DNA of 64,000 nt from assembly GCF_016859285.1 (NCBI RefSeq), contig NC_053414.1, forward strand, positions 4,609,517-4,673,516. The letters run 5' to 3'. A program made the translations under genes and the position numbers. Below the pieces are notes generated by a model. The model was not told the origin of the DNA, searched no databases, and saw only the letters and a program-made list of their open reading frames with translations. This document shows, piece by piece, positions 1 through 12,769 of this stretch (positions are counted from its first letter, which is position 1; every line of letters starts with the position of its first letter). This DNA is from Xiphias gladius (taxonomy: Eukaryota > Chordata > Actinopteri > Istiophoriformes > Xiphiidae).

Positions 1-1329
1 AATCGCTGTTGTAAACAATATTTGAATAAAGTGGAAATACCTACAGTTATGATGTCTTAAACACATCACATAATGTCAAGATAAAGAGGTAATTCTTGAC
101 TTTGGATCAAAGATCAAATCAAGGTTCACTCAGAGGTTCTTCTGGAGTTTTTGATTTCATACCATGACTTTCATCAGAAGATGGAGTTGCCCAGTTGTTT
201 GGTAATTGTGCTTCACTTTTTTTTTTCACTTCTCGTCCATTTTGGCTTTAAAGTTGATATTCAAAGTCAATTCTTGACCTCGGACACACTAAACATTGTC
301 ACATGAAGGTGCACTCGATAGCTGTTCTGTATTTACCTCTTAAACCCAGCAGGGCCACCCATAAGTCCATCATTTTAAACTCATCTTGTGCGGACAAGCA
401 CTTTTCAATCTAGTTGAGATTCTAAAGTTTGTCGCGATTTCCTGCCTCGGGCTGTTTATTTTGGCCATTCTGTGTCCTGACGTTCTCCACCCACCCACCA
501 GATGCCCTAAGTCTCTCCCACCGGTCCCTGCTTCCTGACTTCCACATCCACCTGCCCTGCAGTAACCCCTGATCTTCCCCGCCCACTCACACACCTGTTT
601 CCAGTTTCTTCATGATCCCAGCCAGTATTTCAACCTGCCTGTTCTACGTACTCCCTGCCAGACTGTGTGTTGTCCTTTATCCTGTGTCCTCCCGTTCTTG
701 CCAACCTGCATGTTGCGGGTCTTCCCGTTGGCCTGTAAGCCCCCGCCCTCATCATCTCTATCATTGAAGTTACTTCTCTGCACATGGCTGCCCACCTGTG
801 TGCTTCGTAAACCTACCGGCTCCAAACATTCCAAATCTGTCAGGTTGAATTTTGGAAAAAGCGCATCTTAAATGATGCAGCAGACAATCCATCGAATGAA
901 ATGGTGCAGCCATTAACAACATTACTCAATGAGTATTTCACTCACTACAAGTATCATTCTGTAGTTGCAATAAAGCACTGAAACAAATAGATACAAAATA
1001 CAGTATATATAGTTTAATTTTCCAAATGTAAAGAAACTAAAGGGCAAACTTTAAGGGTAAATCCAAAGTTTAAGAGGTTGAAGTTCTCAGAAAAATGGAA
1101 ATATGACTGTGGCTGGAGGTAGTTTGAGTTTGCTACATGCGGTCTCAAGTTTGCAAACTCTTCTGTCAAGTTTTTTTTTTTTTTAATTTGTACTCAAAGA
1201 GGTTGAGAATAACCTCAAATTTCAGACTCAGTGTAAGTTTAGCAGTGGACTAAACTGAACAATTGTCTCAAAGAGCAAAGAAATATCTAATTTGGAGAGT
1301 TATTTTTAAATTCAATTTATAAGAACTAT

Positions 1330-1465
1330 GTCAACATCATCCACACTTGTTGCCTTTTTGTAGACATTTTTCTGTCACTATTTTCCTTAGATGTAGCTAA
1401 GTAGCTTGCTAGCTATGACGAAGGATGGTGTCCCCATTCTTTACACAGTCTACAAAGCTCTGATT
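1330..1465 (+). repeat. unidentified dispersed repeat, copy 1
   Basis: This aligns by eye with 38210-38345 in the same orientation. Shared blocks include GATGTAGCT, a TAGC-rich core with GCTATG, then TCCCC, TTCTT and GTC near the end. The divergence suggests an old interspersed element; I cannot name it. Confidence 0.55.
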
Positions 1466-2639
1466 GGTTGTCTCTCCAGCTGGTTTTAATAGGTGTCAAT
1501 TGGCCCAATGTCAGACCTACAGTATTTTAATCGCTGAGCAAATTGGAGATGTGCGTGGTGAATGATAGGTCTGAGACCGGGCGAGGTCTGAGACAAATCA
1601 GTCATCCAATATCCAGATTTCCCTTTCCAACACCACACTTCTGCCTTCAAACTGAGGAGAAAATCTTGAAGTTCTCAATCTTTTTGTCTCAAAATTCAGC
1701 CGGACTCCGTCACGGGCAGGAAAAAGAGGTAAGCCAATGATGATTGTTGTTTCATTAACCAACGAGGCTGGTATGCTGAAAGTGCTTTTGTATTACACAA
1801 AAAGGGGACATCCTGATGGGTCATTAATCTAAGGTACAGTACAATATGTACCATATAGCCGCTGTCTTGGGAACTGCCAATGTTTAGCTTCATCGCATGT
1901 CATTCCACTCTCACAGTCCTCCTTTCTCTCTAATTTGAACTGTCCAAGTAGATATTCTACACTTAATACTCGCAAGAGAAAATACAGAAAAATCATAAAG
2001 TTGAAGCTTGTTTTAAACTAACCTAAAATCCAAGAAATTATCTCAAAACTCCAGGAAAAAAAAGCCTCCTGTGAGATTCAAAACTGATACTTTGTGAGAC
2101 AGTTTCATTAAGAATAATACTAAACATCCTTAAACAAGTTTCCCTCTCGCTTTTCAAAATAACCCATTTTGTCTCCATAAAAGTTCAACATCCTTGATGT
2201 TTCATAGGTAAGGTAACATTTTCATTATGTGTGTTTTGAGGGATTCTTGGTTCTGTTAGTAGAGCAGAGTGCCCTTTTGAGACGTGGCTTAAAGGTTAGA
2301 AGAGGGGTCTGACACTTGGGTATGACTGATACGAATTCTCAAACCAACCTATAGGTGACCTGGATTATCGCAATTTGGTTGCAATTGCGTAGTGCATTCA
2401 GGAGTCATGGCGATTCGTCAAAGAGGCCAAACCCAAAGAAATATGGCAACCAATTATAAGAAAACGGTATGAAAAATTAACAAACATATCAATGCCTTTT
2501 AATGGCTTCCCCACATAATTTAAGCACCTGTCTGTTAAAGTGGAAATCAGGAACTTTAAGAAAAAATTATTTTGCTTCTTGCAAACAAGTTCAACAGTCT
2601 ACAGCCAACGTGATTACAATTCATCCCTTTAGGGAACAA

Positions 2640-3010
2640 TTTCTTTTATTTCATGGCAATTCATCCAATTATTGTGGAGACCTTTTATGCCCTTACCAAA
2701 AATGTCCAAAAACCTGCGGATGGGGTTATATAAAAGGTCCAGAGATCACCTAAGTCACCAGGATTCATCCTGTGGAAACCACGAATGTCTGTACAAAATT
2801 TTGTGTCAATCAACCCTTTAGATGATGAGATATTTTTACTGGGTAAATGAAAACTTTGACCTGCTGGTGGAGCTAGATGAAAAGTCAGGGGATCACCGAA
2901 ATCATTAGGATTAATCATCTAGAGAACCTTTTAATATCTGTACCAATTTTCATGGTAATCAATCCTAGTAGTTGTTGAGAAATTTCAGTGTGGACCCAAG
3001 TGGTGAACAG
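2640..3010 (+). repeat. dispersed teleost repeat, two tandem partial units
   Basis: Two units (about 2735-2850 and 2886-3010) share the order GATCACC, AGGATT-ATC, GAACC/GAAACC, CTGTAC, AATCAA and GTTGAGA, ending near GGACCCAAGTGGTG. The same family recurs near 10000, 29390, 34920 and 36060. I recognise it as a common non-coding interspersed element of fish genomes but cannot give its database name. Confidence 0.65.
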
Positions 3011-3403
3011 ACCCCCCCAGGCATTGCCTTTGCTAATGTAAAGTTGTCTATAAGTGGCTACACGATGACACTGTTGGATCTGTATCTGCACCAAAATCAA
3101 CCATTTGTCTCCTGGCCCATTGCTGAGCTTTTCACCAAATTTCATTCAATTCTGCTGAATAGTTTTTGAAATATCCATAAATAACAAACAACAACTGAAA
3201 CATAAACCTCGTTGGCAGAGGTAAGAAACCCAGCTAATTGGGACTTTTGTTACCAAGGGCTGGTTCCCCTGTAATTTAGCAGTTTGGTGCTAAATGAGGT
3301 AAATTCAAAAGTAGGTAAAAGTAAGCTTTTCTGCTGTGGTTCAGCTCATAAAAACCAGGTAGCAGGTAGTTTCTCTCCCTGGTTCTTGCATCGCTGTGTT
3401 TAC

Positions 3404-3512
3404 CTCCATGGTGGTGCGGTTGCACTGGTGCGTATCAGCAAACCAGCTGTCCCCTGTTGCACACTGGTCCAAGTCAATGTCCTGAATGGTGACGTCCACA
3501 CGGATCACACCT
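3404..3512 (-). CDS. gpr179: gpr179 coding exon 2
   Basis: The acceptor on the minus strand is ctctttcag, with the first exon base at 3512. The exon completes the split Arg codon and reads RGVIRVDVTIQDIDLDQC onward to NRTTME, then donor GTAAAC. It matches the corresponding GPR179 block (VDVDLQSVDINQC in human, from memory). Length is 109 nt, ending in phase 0. Confidence 0.9.
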
Positions 3513-4635
3513 CTGAAAGAGGAAAGACAAAGAGAGACAAAGAAAGACAGAAAGACAAAGATGCGCACAAGAGACCGGTGTGTTTGTCAGAGTAAACACA
3601 AAAAAGAGTGGCTCTAAATAACATCAGACTCCTTAGAATAATCTTTTTTATTCCTGCAGCTCCGCATTTCCTCTGCAGAAACCTGTGTGGCCTGTAAGTG
3701 GATTCCCTTTCAAAGGTCATATTTTATCAAACTCTGTTGATTCAAACATAATTTTTATCCCAAATGCTTATCAAACCTCTCTCCAGAGTGCTGGAGGAAA
3801 GGTCACAGCGGCCAACACAGAACTAGAAAGGCAAGTGAAATACAAATACTGCAGTGAAATTATTTGTGAAATGTCATCCTGGTTTTGATTCCGTTTTATC
3901 GGCAGAAGAGCCGAGAGAAATGGCTCCAACTTCAGTGAGGAGCACGAAACAAACCGGAGATAAAGGATGTTTTAACCAACACTATCTACTTGCAATAACA
4001 TCTTCAACATGTGATGGATCAGGTCCTAACCTGATCTAAGGGGGACTCTGGGAGCTCCTACCAGACAGGTCATTGTTTACAACTCTGCGACAATGGAGCT
4101 GAGCAACTGGAGTTTTCTTCTGCTCTACCTAACATACTGCTCTGCTCACGCGGTGGAGCGAGGCCGCTTGACACGTCGTTCCTGAAGACTCTCAGCTTTC
4201 TCTTTCCTGATGGCAGGAAACATTTACGTCAAGCAAAAAGCCAAACTGGGCTGTTCCGGTTTTGCAGAAACCTCCTAGAAGATTAAGTGATTGCTCTAAG
4301 ATGAAAGAGCGGGGAAAATTTAAGAGAAATTAATATGCAAGTCAGATCTAAAAATAAAGCCCCCAACAAGTTTATAATTCAAGAAATTATCTCGCAGGCT
4401 GGTAGTTAAAGATCCCTGATGTACTGTGCATCTGCCAGTGAATGATGTCATCGGTCACGTGATAATATTCTTGGAGCCACCAATTACAGCAAAACACCTG
4501 TGTAAAATAAGTGACGTCATCAGCGTGAGACAGCTTGATTGTGAATCGTGCCTTCCAGTTTCCGTTGTTGTAGCAGTCAGTGTATTGGTGTGTTTGAAGA
4601 TTTGTAATGGTTCATCTTCTGTGTGAGCTCGCATT

Positions 4636-4712
<77 letters not shown>

Positions 4713-5641
4713 CCTAACCTGAACTCAGGTGTCAGGTCGGGCTTGAGGCCGTAGAAAGATGTGGACAGCGTGAGCATCCAGCCTGGCACGAAGCGTCCGT
4801 CCTTGCAGTCCAGGAAGGGGGCGCTGCCCCAGCGCACCCCGCTACGATTGGTCACATAGCTGTCACCCTGCCCCCACTTGGGCGTGTCCAAGGTGTTGAG
4901 GTCATTGAGGAGCACCCGTTTGGACAGGGTCGCCATCGGCTGGTTGGACTCTGGGAATTTAAAGCTTCTGAACCAGCTGTCATCTGGGGCCGGGGCAGGT
5001 GGGTGCAGGCTCTCCCAGGCCTTGGATAAGTCCTGCAGAAGGATGGTCTGCACCTTGGCTGTCGGGTTGCGGGTGGCGCAGAGCACCAGCTGCGGCACCG
5101 GGGTGGTGGGGTCGGCATCGAAGGTGAGCAGGGCCCGCTGGATGAGCACGTCGGCCTCCAGGAGGGCACGGACCAGGGCGTGGTACCACTCCATGTCCTC
5201 CTGCACCGTGCTCTCCCGCAGATCACTGGCCTGGAAGATCATGTTGAGGAAGTTGGCAGTACCGGCTAGTGCGTCCAGAGCCGGCCGGAGGGGGGCGCTG
5301 AAGCTGAGGGGCAGGGATCCGGTCTGCCCAGGTGAGCTGTACGCCCGTGAGCAGCGAGCCACTTCCAGAGCGGAGGCGTCTCCGGTGTACAAGAAGGTCT
5401 CTGCCACTGACCAGTCATCCTCCTCCTGTGTGGGAGGTTCTGAAGGCGTGGCTGCAAACCCAGAAGGCTCTGGGGGTCTGAAGGAGCTGGAGGGGGGCGT
5501 GGAGGTGTCTGAAGTTCTTGTGCTGTTTGTTAAAGAGTCAGTGGTGTTGACTGCCTCCACGGGGACTCCTGATGTGGAGTCTGGAGTCACCTGGGCTCTG
5601 AGGAAGGATGGGAGCAGAAGAAGAAGCCAGACAGGACCCAT
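3404..5641 (-). CDS. gpr179: gpr179, orphan class C GPCR (5' part, exons 1-2)
   Basis: Partial gene for the GPR158/GPR179 family. Coding exons are 5641-4719 (923 nt) and 3512-3404 (109 nt), encoding 344 residues in frame; later exons lie beyond base 1. Residues 1-16 look like a signal peptide (MGPVWLLLLL start, cleavage near A16/Q17), followed by a Ser/Thr-rich stretch with N-glycosylation sequons (N32, N39) and then the extracellular Cache-like region: NFLNMIFQASDLRES, EDMEWYHALVRAL, RALLTFDADP, SFYGLKPDLTPEF. Exon 2 supplies the cysteine-containing DLDQCATGDSWFADTHQC block. By family knowledge, GPR179 sits on retinal ON-bipolar dendritic tips, scaffolds RGS7/RGS11 with mGluR6 and TRPM1, and is mutated in complete congenital stationary night blindness. 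GPR158 is the alternative; the adjacent divergent socs7, as in human 17q12, favours gpr179. An in-frame Met 40 codons upstream (5761) is less likely because the signal peptide begins at 5641. Confidence 0.92.
3513..4637. other. gpr179 intron 1, proximal part
   Basis: Non-coding AT-rich intron sequence between exon 2 and the TG/CA microsatellite. I see no splice-supported exon, RNA gene or named repeat in it. Confidence 0.6.
4638..4709 (+). repeat. (TG)36 microsatellite beside gpr179 exon 1 donor
   Basis: An uninterrupted 72-nt TG tract, read as (CA)36 on the gpr179 sense strand. It begins ten bases into intron 1. CA-rich intronic tracts next to 5' splice sites can bind hnRNP L and alter splice efficiency in other genes; any effect here is inference. 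Confidence 0.95.
4719..5641 (-). CDS. gpr179: gpr179 coding exon 1
   Basis: This exon encodes the signal peptide and most of the extracellular N-terminal domain (residues 1-307 plus two bases). It ends TTC AG followed by the donor GTTAGG, whose GT is at 4718-4717. The intron then runs into a 36-unit CA repeat from intron position +10. The exon is GC-rich, unlike the surrounding intron. Confidence 0.92.
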
Positions 5642-6130
5642 CCTGGATTCACTCCGGGGAGGAAGAGGAGGAGAGGGGCGAAGGGGGTCACACGGGACGA
5701 CACCGTCTCTTTTCGGCTCTTCAGCCCTTTTGTAATTAACTTGAGGAGACAGAAGCGTCACATGTTGGCGGAGGTTGGGACTTTCCGCTGAGATTTCCTC
5801 ATCTTCACATCAGGGAGGCGCTGGCAGAGGCGGCGGGTGTCCGGGTGGAGCGCGGCCCCTCGGTCTGCGGCGCTGTCGCTCACGCTCGGAACGCACGGCT
5901 CCATCTGTGCGCCGCGCGGGCACATGCAAGCGCCTTGGGGCGCACGCGCACGCGCTCGCAAGAAAATATCATTACACCCGCGCGTCCGCGGTGGTGGCGG
6001 TGGGAAGAGGCGGCCGACGGGGGGAGCGATGCCCGCATCTCCGCAGTCCGTCCGGTCTCTCCAGCCCGCGGTGGAGCTCGGTCTCCGGTGTCCGGTTTTA
6101 AAGTCGCTCCAGTGCAAAATAAACGCAGCG
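5642..6130 (-). promoter_or_regulatory. GC-rich gpr179 promoter and 5'UTR region
   Basis: CpG-dense sequence directly upstream of the gpr179 start, with many CGCG-type motifs between about 5820 and 6080. It is bounded upstream by a GGA-repeat tract (6138-6175). No clear TATA box is positioned for minus-strand transcription. The transcription start cannot be fixed from sequence alone. Confidence 0.5.
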
Positions 6131-6521
6131 TGCGCAAGGAGGAGGAGGAGGAGGAGGAGGAGGATGAGGAGGAGGGTAAAGCCTCAAAGTTGGGGGGATC
6201 CCCCTGGCTGGTGGGAGGAGGGGATGGGAGGTGAGCAGCGTGTTGTAGAGATGGAGGGATGAAGGGAGAAGCAGATTCCCTCCCTCTCTTTCCTCCTCTC
6301 TTCTTCTCCTTCTGTCACCCGCTCTGCTATCTGTTGCTCCAAAGACTTCCAGCCCGTCTGACGGAGGCTTGTGATGCTGGTCCATCCTCCCTCCCCACCC
6401 CGCTCCCATCATTCCCTCTTCCCCTCCCCTCCCTTCATCCCTTCATTCACCCCGTGCCTCCCTCCTCCGTATCGACAGGGACGCTCACCAGCGCTGAAAG
6501 GTGATGAGAGTGGTACATCTG

Positions 6522-6767
<246 letters not shown>

Positions 6768-6853
6768 TTTCACCGAGGAGAGGATGATGCAGTCAGTCAG
6801 AGATGAGGGTTAAGCTCTGCTGCATTTGGGCGTCCATCAAGAATCTCCCTGCT

Positions 6854-6881
6854 GGATGGATGGATGGATGGATGGATGGAT
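6854..6881 (+). repeat. (GGAT)7 microsatellite
   Basis: Seven perfect GGAT units, a minor tandem repeat in the gpr179 upstream region. Confidence 0.95.
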
Positions 6882-6933
6882 TAACTGGTCCTACACAGGG
6901 AGTGGAGTGGAGAAGAGGATGCTCTTTAACTGC

Positions 6934-6972
6934 ACACACAAACACACACAAACACACACAAACACACACACA
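6934..6972 (+). repeat. imperfect (CA)n tract
   Basis: CA repeats broken by AAA-containing units (CACACACAAA pattern). A similar imperfect CACACAAA tract occurs near 7363-7385. Confidence 0.85.
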
Positions 6973-7089
6973 CTGTGGAGGATATCATAAATGCATAAAG
7001 TTGAAGTGTTGATTAAAGAGGTGAAAACAACGAGATGAAATTTGAATTTTATCATTGTTTCCCGTTTTTTGCAATGTCAGGGAATTCCC

Positions 7090-7118
7090 CGTGTGTGTGT
7101 GTGTGTGTGTGTGTGTGC
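7090..7118 (+). repeat. (GT)n microsatellite
   Basis: A short perfect GT tract. Another of similar length is at 7483-7509, both in the gpr179 upstream region. Confidence 0.9.
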
Positions 7119-9559
7119 AGGGATGTGCACTAGCAAACACTGTCTTCATGCTTGTGTGTGCCTGCACCAAAGTCTGGATGAGCGAGAGATGCTGCATGAG
7201 AAGCGTGAGGAGGGAAAAAAAGAAAAGGGAAGGAAGAGAAAGAGAGAGAGAGAGAAGGGCGAAGCGAAGCACGCTCGCTGGGTGGAGTGATGCAGGCAAG
7301 AATCCTTGTTTTGGTGGCCATGGCAACAGGTTTCTGAGAATAACCCCCCCCCCATATGCACATACACACAAACACACACAAACATATACTCAAACAACAC
7401 TCCCACCTCCCACCCTGGGGCTTCACTGCAGAGCAGCGAAGGTGCCGCAGTCAAGCCCAAGGAAGACAAAAAGGCACAGATGGTGTGTGTGTGTGTGTGT
7501 GTGTGTGTTTATGTCACCTGTGCATGCATGTCCTGTTGCGATCTAATCATGTTCCTGTCTGTTACAAAAAAAAACCAAACAAACAAGTGGTGCCGTCAGT
7601 TAAACGCCACCCGAGTCACAATCTGCTCCTTCAGTTTCCTTCTTCTTCTTCTTTTTTCCCCCCCCTCTCCTCTCCCTTAAAGTCTTGCTGTGCTTCTCTA
7701 CTTTTCCAGTTAGTTGCGTTATTTGTGGTGTCCTGCACACACACAAGTGCCCAGGCCATGAGACAATAAAAAAAAGTACCGTGGCGGCGGTGAAACATTT
7801 GTCGGACTGCAACCCAACTTCTTCCGTGTCACGTTAGGTTGCAAACGTTCGTCTTCTTTCCCAAAAAATTCTGCCACAGAAATGTCCCCCCCTCCTAGAG
7901 TACAGCTCAAGTTTCTTTTTTGTTTTTTTTAATCATCAACCATCGAGAAAAACTCACCACAAATGAACAATATTTCACTAAAAAGTCAATTTAATAGAGG
8001 ACCCCAGGGTAGAAATGAGCCGTGCCCCTCCCCCCGATTCCCACCGCTCCTCCCGCCATTTGTGCGTTGCGTGTACCCAGTTCCCTTGAAGTTATGTACA
8101 GATCAAACTACAGGCTACAGGTAGCAGCTTCATGATTTTCTGCCTCCAACCCGTATTCTGGGATTTAACTGGCCCCGGGTTTGCCTTTTGTCAAAGTAGT
8201 CTGCGGCAAATTTGATTAAACACGAGTGTTTTTAAGAGTATGTGGAATGTAAGTTTGGGAAATACGAGTGTTGTTGTGTCCAAAGTTCAGCTGTTGCAAA
8301 TACGAAGCTTCAGCTGTTTGAGTGAGTCCAAGCAAGTGGGTATCTTCATAGGCTCAACCCCCCCCCCCCAAGAGGAGGAACAGAAGCAGTGACCGAGAGC
8401 GGTTTTATTGTACAGTGCATATGAACGTGTGCGTACGCGTTTCAAGACAAACTTGAAAAAAAAAACAACGTAAAAACATCTTTCAAGTACGGAGCTGGAA
8501 TCAGGACGGGGCTTAGTCCAGCTTAACATAAGGACTGGACGCAGTGGGAAAGGGCCGTCGTGGCTCTGTCCGAAGAACACTTACCGCCGCGGCTAAAGCC
8601 CTCTGAGTAACGAGCCGTTTAATCTGTACACAACCAGAAACGGACAAGAACGACGACGTGCGGTTTTCACGCAGAAGGACAGGCCTGAACTACCCCTGGG
8701 CGGCGGAGACCAGCCGGACGCAGTGGCTGTGTGCGGCTTCCTGACGTCTTGTGGCCACAGTGAGGTTGCCGGGTTCGGTGAGACCTTGTCTGTGCAGAGT
8801 CCAAAACCACAGCCTGCGCTCGGCGACTGTGGCCTGCACCGAAGCCCCGAGTGGATAGATGCTCTGCTGCTCATCCTTTGCTGTGGCCTGAGTCGAGATG
8901 CAGGCGATGCTGTGATCTGATTCTACACACATATCCATTATTACCTTTTCTGGTGATTATTTCGGGACAATTTGGTGAAACTGCCGTTTTACAGTCTCCT
9001 ATATAGAAATGAGAGGAATTTTCTCAACATTTTTCAACTTTTCTCTTGACAGAACTTTACTCTTGAAGCGTTGGAGTCTCTGTTGTCTTACAAAATGAAC
9101 AAAGTAAGACCAACTTAAACAAAATCAAATGAGAAGACGTAAAATGAGACGAGACAAATCAAGTGTGTTTATCAATTCTTTCAGCCCTTCTGCTCCTGCC
9201 GCTTCTGTCGCTGCTGTTGCTGCTGTTGCTGCTGTTGCTCTACACGTTGCTTTTTTAAAAATGCGCTCGATAACATTCTGAGACTTTGCCGTAAAAAAAT
9301 TTCACGTAAAATTCAAATGAGACAAGACGACACGAGACGAGAAGACGCGATTAGATGTGTCTGCTGAGAGAACGCAAACAAAACATAAAACATTACAACA
9401 CGGCACGATGAAACGGTTGCGTAATATTAATGTTGCATGCGGCCGACCTCTGACCTCCAGGCTGCATCACATCAATATTCAGCTCTGCAGGGCGGGTTGT
9501 TAGTTTGATTACTTCACATAAAGCTCAGATACGGACAAACTCTCTGCGGCTCACATGTA

Positions 9560-9584
9560 AACACACACACACACACACACACAC
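9560..9584 (+). repeat. (CA)n microsatellite
   Basis: A short perfect CA tract within the gpr179-socs7 intergenic region. Confidence 0.9.
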
Positions 9585-9984
9585 TCTAAGGATTAATGGC
9601 CCTTCATCCACTCTCCCGTCATTATCTGTACTCAGGAGCGGCATCATCCATCACTGCCGGATGGCCTGCAGCGCCATCTGCCTGTCACCCAGCGTTATTG
9701 CGGCACTCCACCGCCCAGCGTCGGTCTCGGCTGTTCGGACTCTCACTGGCTGTGGAGGCTGCTCTCTGTGCTTGAAGCAATCCGACTGGAAACGAGGCTA
9801 AGCTGCTGCTCGGGGCCGCGCAGCAGGGAGGCGGCCCTCACACAGTGGAAGTCTGGCTTATTGTTTGGTTTGCTGTGTCTTGCACTGCACTTGACTAAGG
9901 ACAGTGCCGGGTTTATTAGCTTTTGTTTTGGCCACGCTGGCGGCACGGTCCTGGGGACGGCGGTGATGGTCCGTCCGTTTGTCC

Positions 9985-10130
9985 GCTGGTCCACCACTTT
10001 GGTCCGGGGTGAAACCTTTCAGCAGTAATCAAATTCATGGTTGTTGCTGATGAGTTTTCGACACACATTCTCGTTCCCTCCAGGGTGAACTGTAATAACT
10101 TCGATGATCCTCTGACTTTTCCCAGTAACG
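9985..10130 (+). repeat. dispersed teleost repeat, fragment
   Basis: Contains CCACTTTGGTCCGGGGTGAAA, then further down GATGATCCTCTGACTTTTCCC. The same two landmarks, in the same order, occur in the 29390 copy, and the second half recurs at 34920 and 36060. Confidence 0.55.
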
Positions 10131-12769
10131 TTTCAATAACAGCTCACATTTTCACGGTTTTTCTCCAGGAAGACATTGGTCACTGGTTGGTCACAAGAAA
10201 AGTGGTGAGTTTCCACCCGCCTGTTTTTATTTGTAATTTCCAGTTTGCGCATAAACAAAGCCGGAGTTGAAATGCTGGAGATTTGAAAAAAAATTTGAAA
10301 TATCGCTGAGGCTGAGGTGGAAAAGTTGGCCTGTACCGACAAAGTGCAATGGAAACAGACTTAGTGAATAAAATCGTGACGTACATGAGGCGAAGGAAAA
10401 CCCCAGATCTCTGCGGAGCCATGAGGAGACTGCAGCCTCCCTTAGATTAATACGTGAAGCAAACAGAAATGCCATATTTCCATCACGTTTTCTACTTATT
10501 TCTTTCGCTGTTTTAGGTTTGACCCGCGCTCCCGTCATCTTGAATTTCACCTTGTTGCACCCTCTTCTTCTGTAGTGGAGAATTAGCCCCTCACAGCTGT
10601 TTGTCATGGGAGTTTCTGAAGCTCTCCGACCAGCCGGCAAGCAGGTCTGACGGAGTATTTTCTCATGCCATAAGCGCAGCCTCGCAGAGCGGTTACTTCC
10701 GGTCGGGTCGGGGGGGGTCACACTCTGCTTAGAGCCGTAAAAATGTTTGGGTCGGCCCTGGTTTCTTCTCTGCTCCGTCTGAGCTTCAGCTTCATTCAAC
10801 TTGCTGTGACATGGATTTAACTGTTGTTTGTTGTGTCGTTCAGAACTTTGCTGTGATTTTCGTGCAACATATTCTATTATATTCTTATATTTTGTATTTT
10901 TATTCTCTTCTTTTTCAATTCCTCTTTTCGCATCTTATTCTTATGAGCTCATCTTCTTTTCTCAGCTGTATCTGTACCACTGTGAAGTTTTATTTCATTC
11001 TATTTATTTATTTCATTTGAATATTCCATTCTCCCTGGTTACTCATTGCACTTTTCCACAGGGTTATTTTACGTACCGTTTGATCATCTGGCCGATGTAC
11101 TGTCATTCTCTGCTTGTCTACCGTTCTCTCTCTATTGTCTTTTATTTCACTTATTCTATCCTGTTTGTATTTCTTCCATTTTCTTTTCTTTTCGTCTTGT
11201 CTCCTCCTGAACAACCTTCGGTGTGTAAGTGAACAGTGTGAAGGCCCAGACTGTTGGCTGTTCAGACCTGCCGACCAGACGCGACCAGGATCAGCCGGGT
11301 GAAGAGCCCGCGTGTGCCACGGCAGCCTACAACCAGCCCGTTACACTGGACCCATCTTGCTCAACAAGTTTGGATTGTGTAGATTTGAAATCAGCAGGAA
11401 CGGGGCAGATCAGGCTCAGGTGTAACACGTCTTTCTCATCCAGTCGTGCTCGTTTTATTTTCTGTCGACCACTGAAAAGCCGACGGAAACACACACAGGT
11501 TTGGTTTGAGGCATATTGTATTACTGTATATTTTGCTATTTTGGAAACAGAGCTGGGTATCTGTGGCCATATCTAGAGCTAATCTCTATTCATCAGGCCA
11601 CAGACTAATGTGGTTCACTTGTGTCAGACTCATTTTTTGGCAAATTCTCTGCTGTGGTTTCACTTGTGATTAATATCAATTATTATCAGTTTTCTTTGAC
11701 ATTAAAGTCGAACCTCATAAGGGAGGAACCTGTCTGATTCAGGGGGTTTGAAGCCAAGAAGAAGACAGAGAACAGCACATTTGAAAAGTGACAGCCGTCT
11801 GATGGAGGAGTAAATAAGCTTGCTCTTAAGTGTGAACTCATCCTCGCCATCACTCGCAACACTTCATCAGATGTGACCTGTAAAATAGTTCTGAGCAAAT
11901 TCAAGGAGGTGGTGTCAAGTAGCCGTGGAATTTTATTGAAATAACGTCATTTTATTGTTTCATTTTATGGATTTTTCTCATTAGTTTCTGTTGCGCACCT
12001 GAAAACCACAAGGTTTTCCTGCTTGACTGACAGTCACTTCGACAGTATCATAAGCTTCTCCATGTTTTTGGCTCTGACTGATGTGTTTACCTGATGAGCA
12101 TGAATTTTTCTACTCATGTTTTTATTTTTTTTGGAGCTGATATTCTGACTTACAGCAGGAAAAACAGAGGTGGAACTAATGACATTAATGAGCGCTCAGA
12201 TCCTGCAATTACTGTAACTCGAGCCAGTAATTAATGTTATTAGATAAACCTGGATTAGTGTTTTTCCCGGATCATGTGCCAGGGTTCATATGTGGGATCT
12301 GTTATATATTTATATGTCTGTTTTATTTCCTCCTTTTTACTATTTATATTGAATTATCTTTATGTATTTTTTTTTTTTCGGAAGGGGTCTATATTTGTAT
12401 ATTTTATCATTGTCAACTGTCTAACTGTCTAACATCAGTGCATATATATATATACATGTATACATATATGTTTGTACATGTATACTGGTCCTTTTGTTAT
12501 GATCTAAATTTTACTGTTTCATTTTACCTTTCTTATTGTTTCATTGTTTTATGTTATGTTATGCCATGCTATATTTCCTGTTTACCAACGGTTAACATTT
12601 CTTTTAACTATGACCATGTTTGTTCCCTAACCTGCAATAACTGTTTTTAAAAAAACAAAAACAAAAAAAACAAGTTGTGAACACAACACTGATGTGTCAT
12701 CACATTTTATGGCAAACTTGTTACCAAACAGCTGCTTATTGACACACCCAGCAGTTTGGAGTCACGTTT

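Larger units (their letters stand above)
1..3403. other. gpr179 intron 2 (partial), non-coding, repeat-bearing
   Basis: AT-rich sequence downstream of gpr179 exon 2. I found no translation resembling the next expected exon, which would carry the remaining cysteine-rich block. Short ORFs here have no recognisable product. It contains two tandem units of a dispersed fish repeat (2640-3010) and an unidentified repeat (1330-1465) that recurs at 38210-38345. Confidence 0.6.

Noticed and set aside
4878..5735. 285-codon plus-strand ORF opposite gpr179 exon 1
   Set aside because: It is the antisense shadow of a GC-rich coding exon whose minus-strand frame has a signal peptide, family motifs and correct splice sites.
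10227..10799. 190-codon minus-strand ORF in the gpr179-socs7 spacer
   Set aside because: No recognisable domain, biased composition, no splice context, and its edge overlaps AT-rich repeat-like DNA.
12234..12650. 138-codon plus-strand ORF rich in Phe, Tyr and Ile
   Set aside because: Very AT-rich sequence producing chance hydrophobic translation; no homology recognised.
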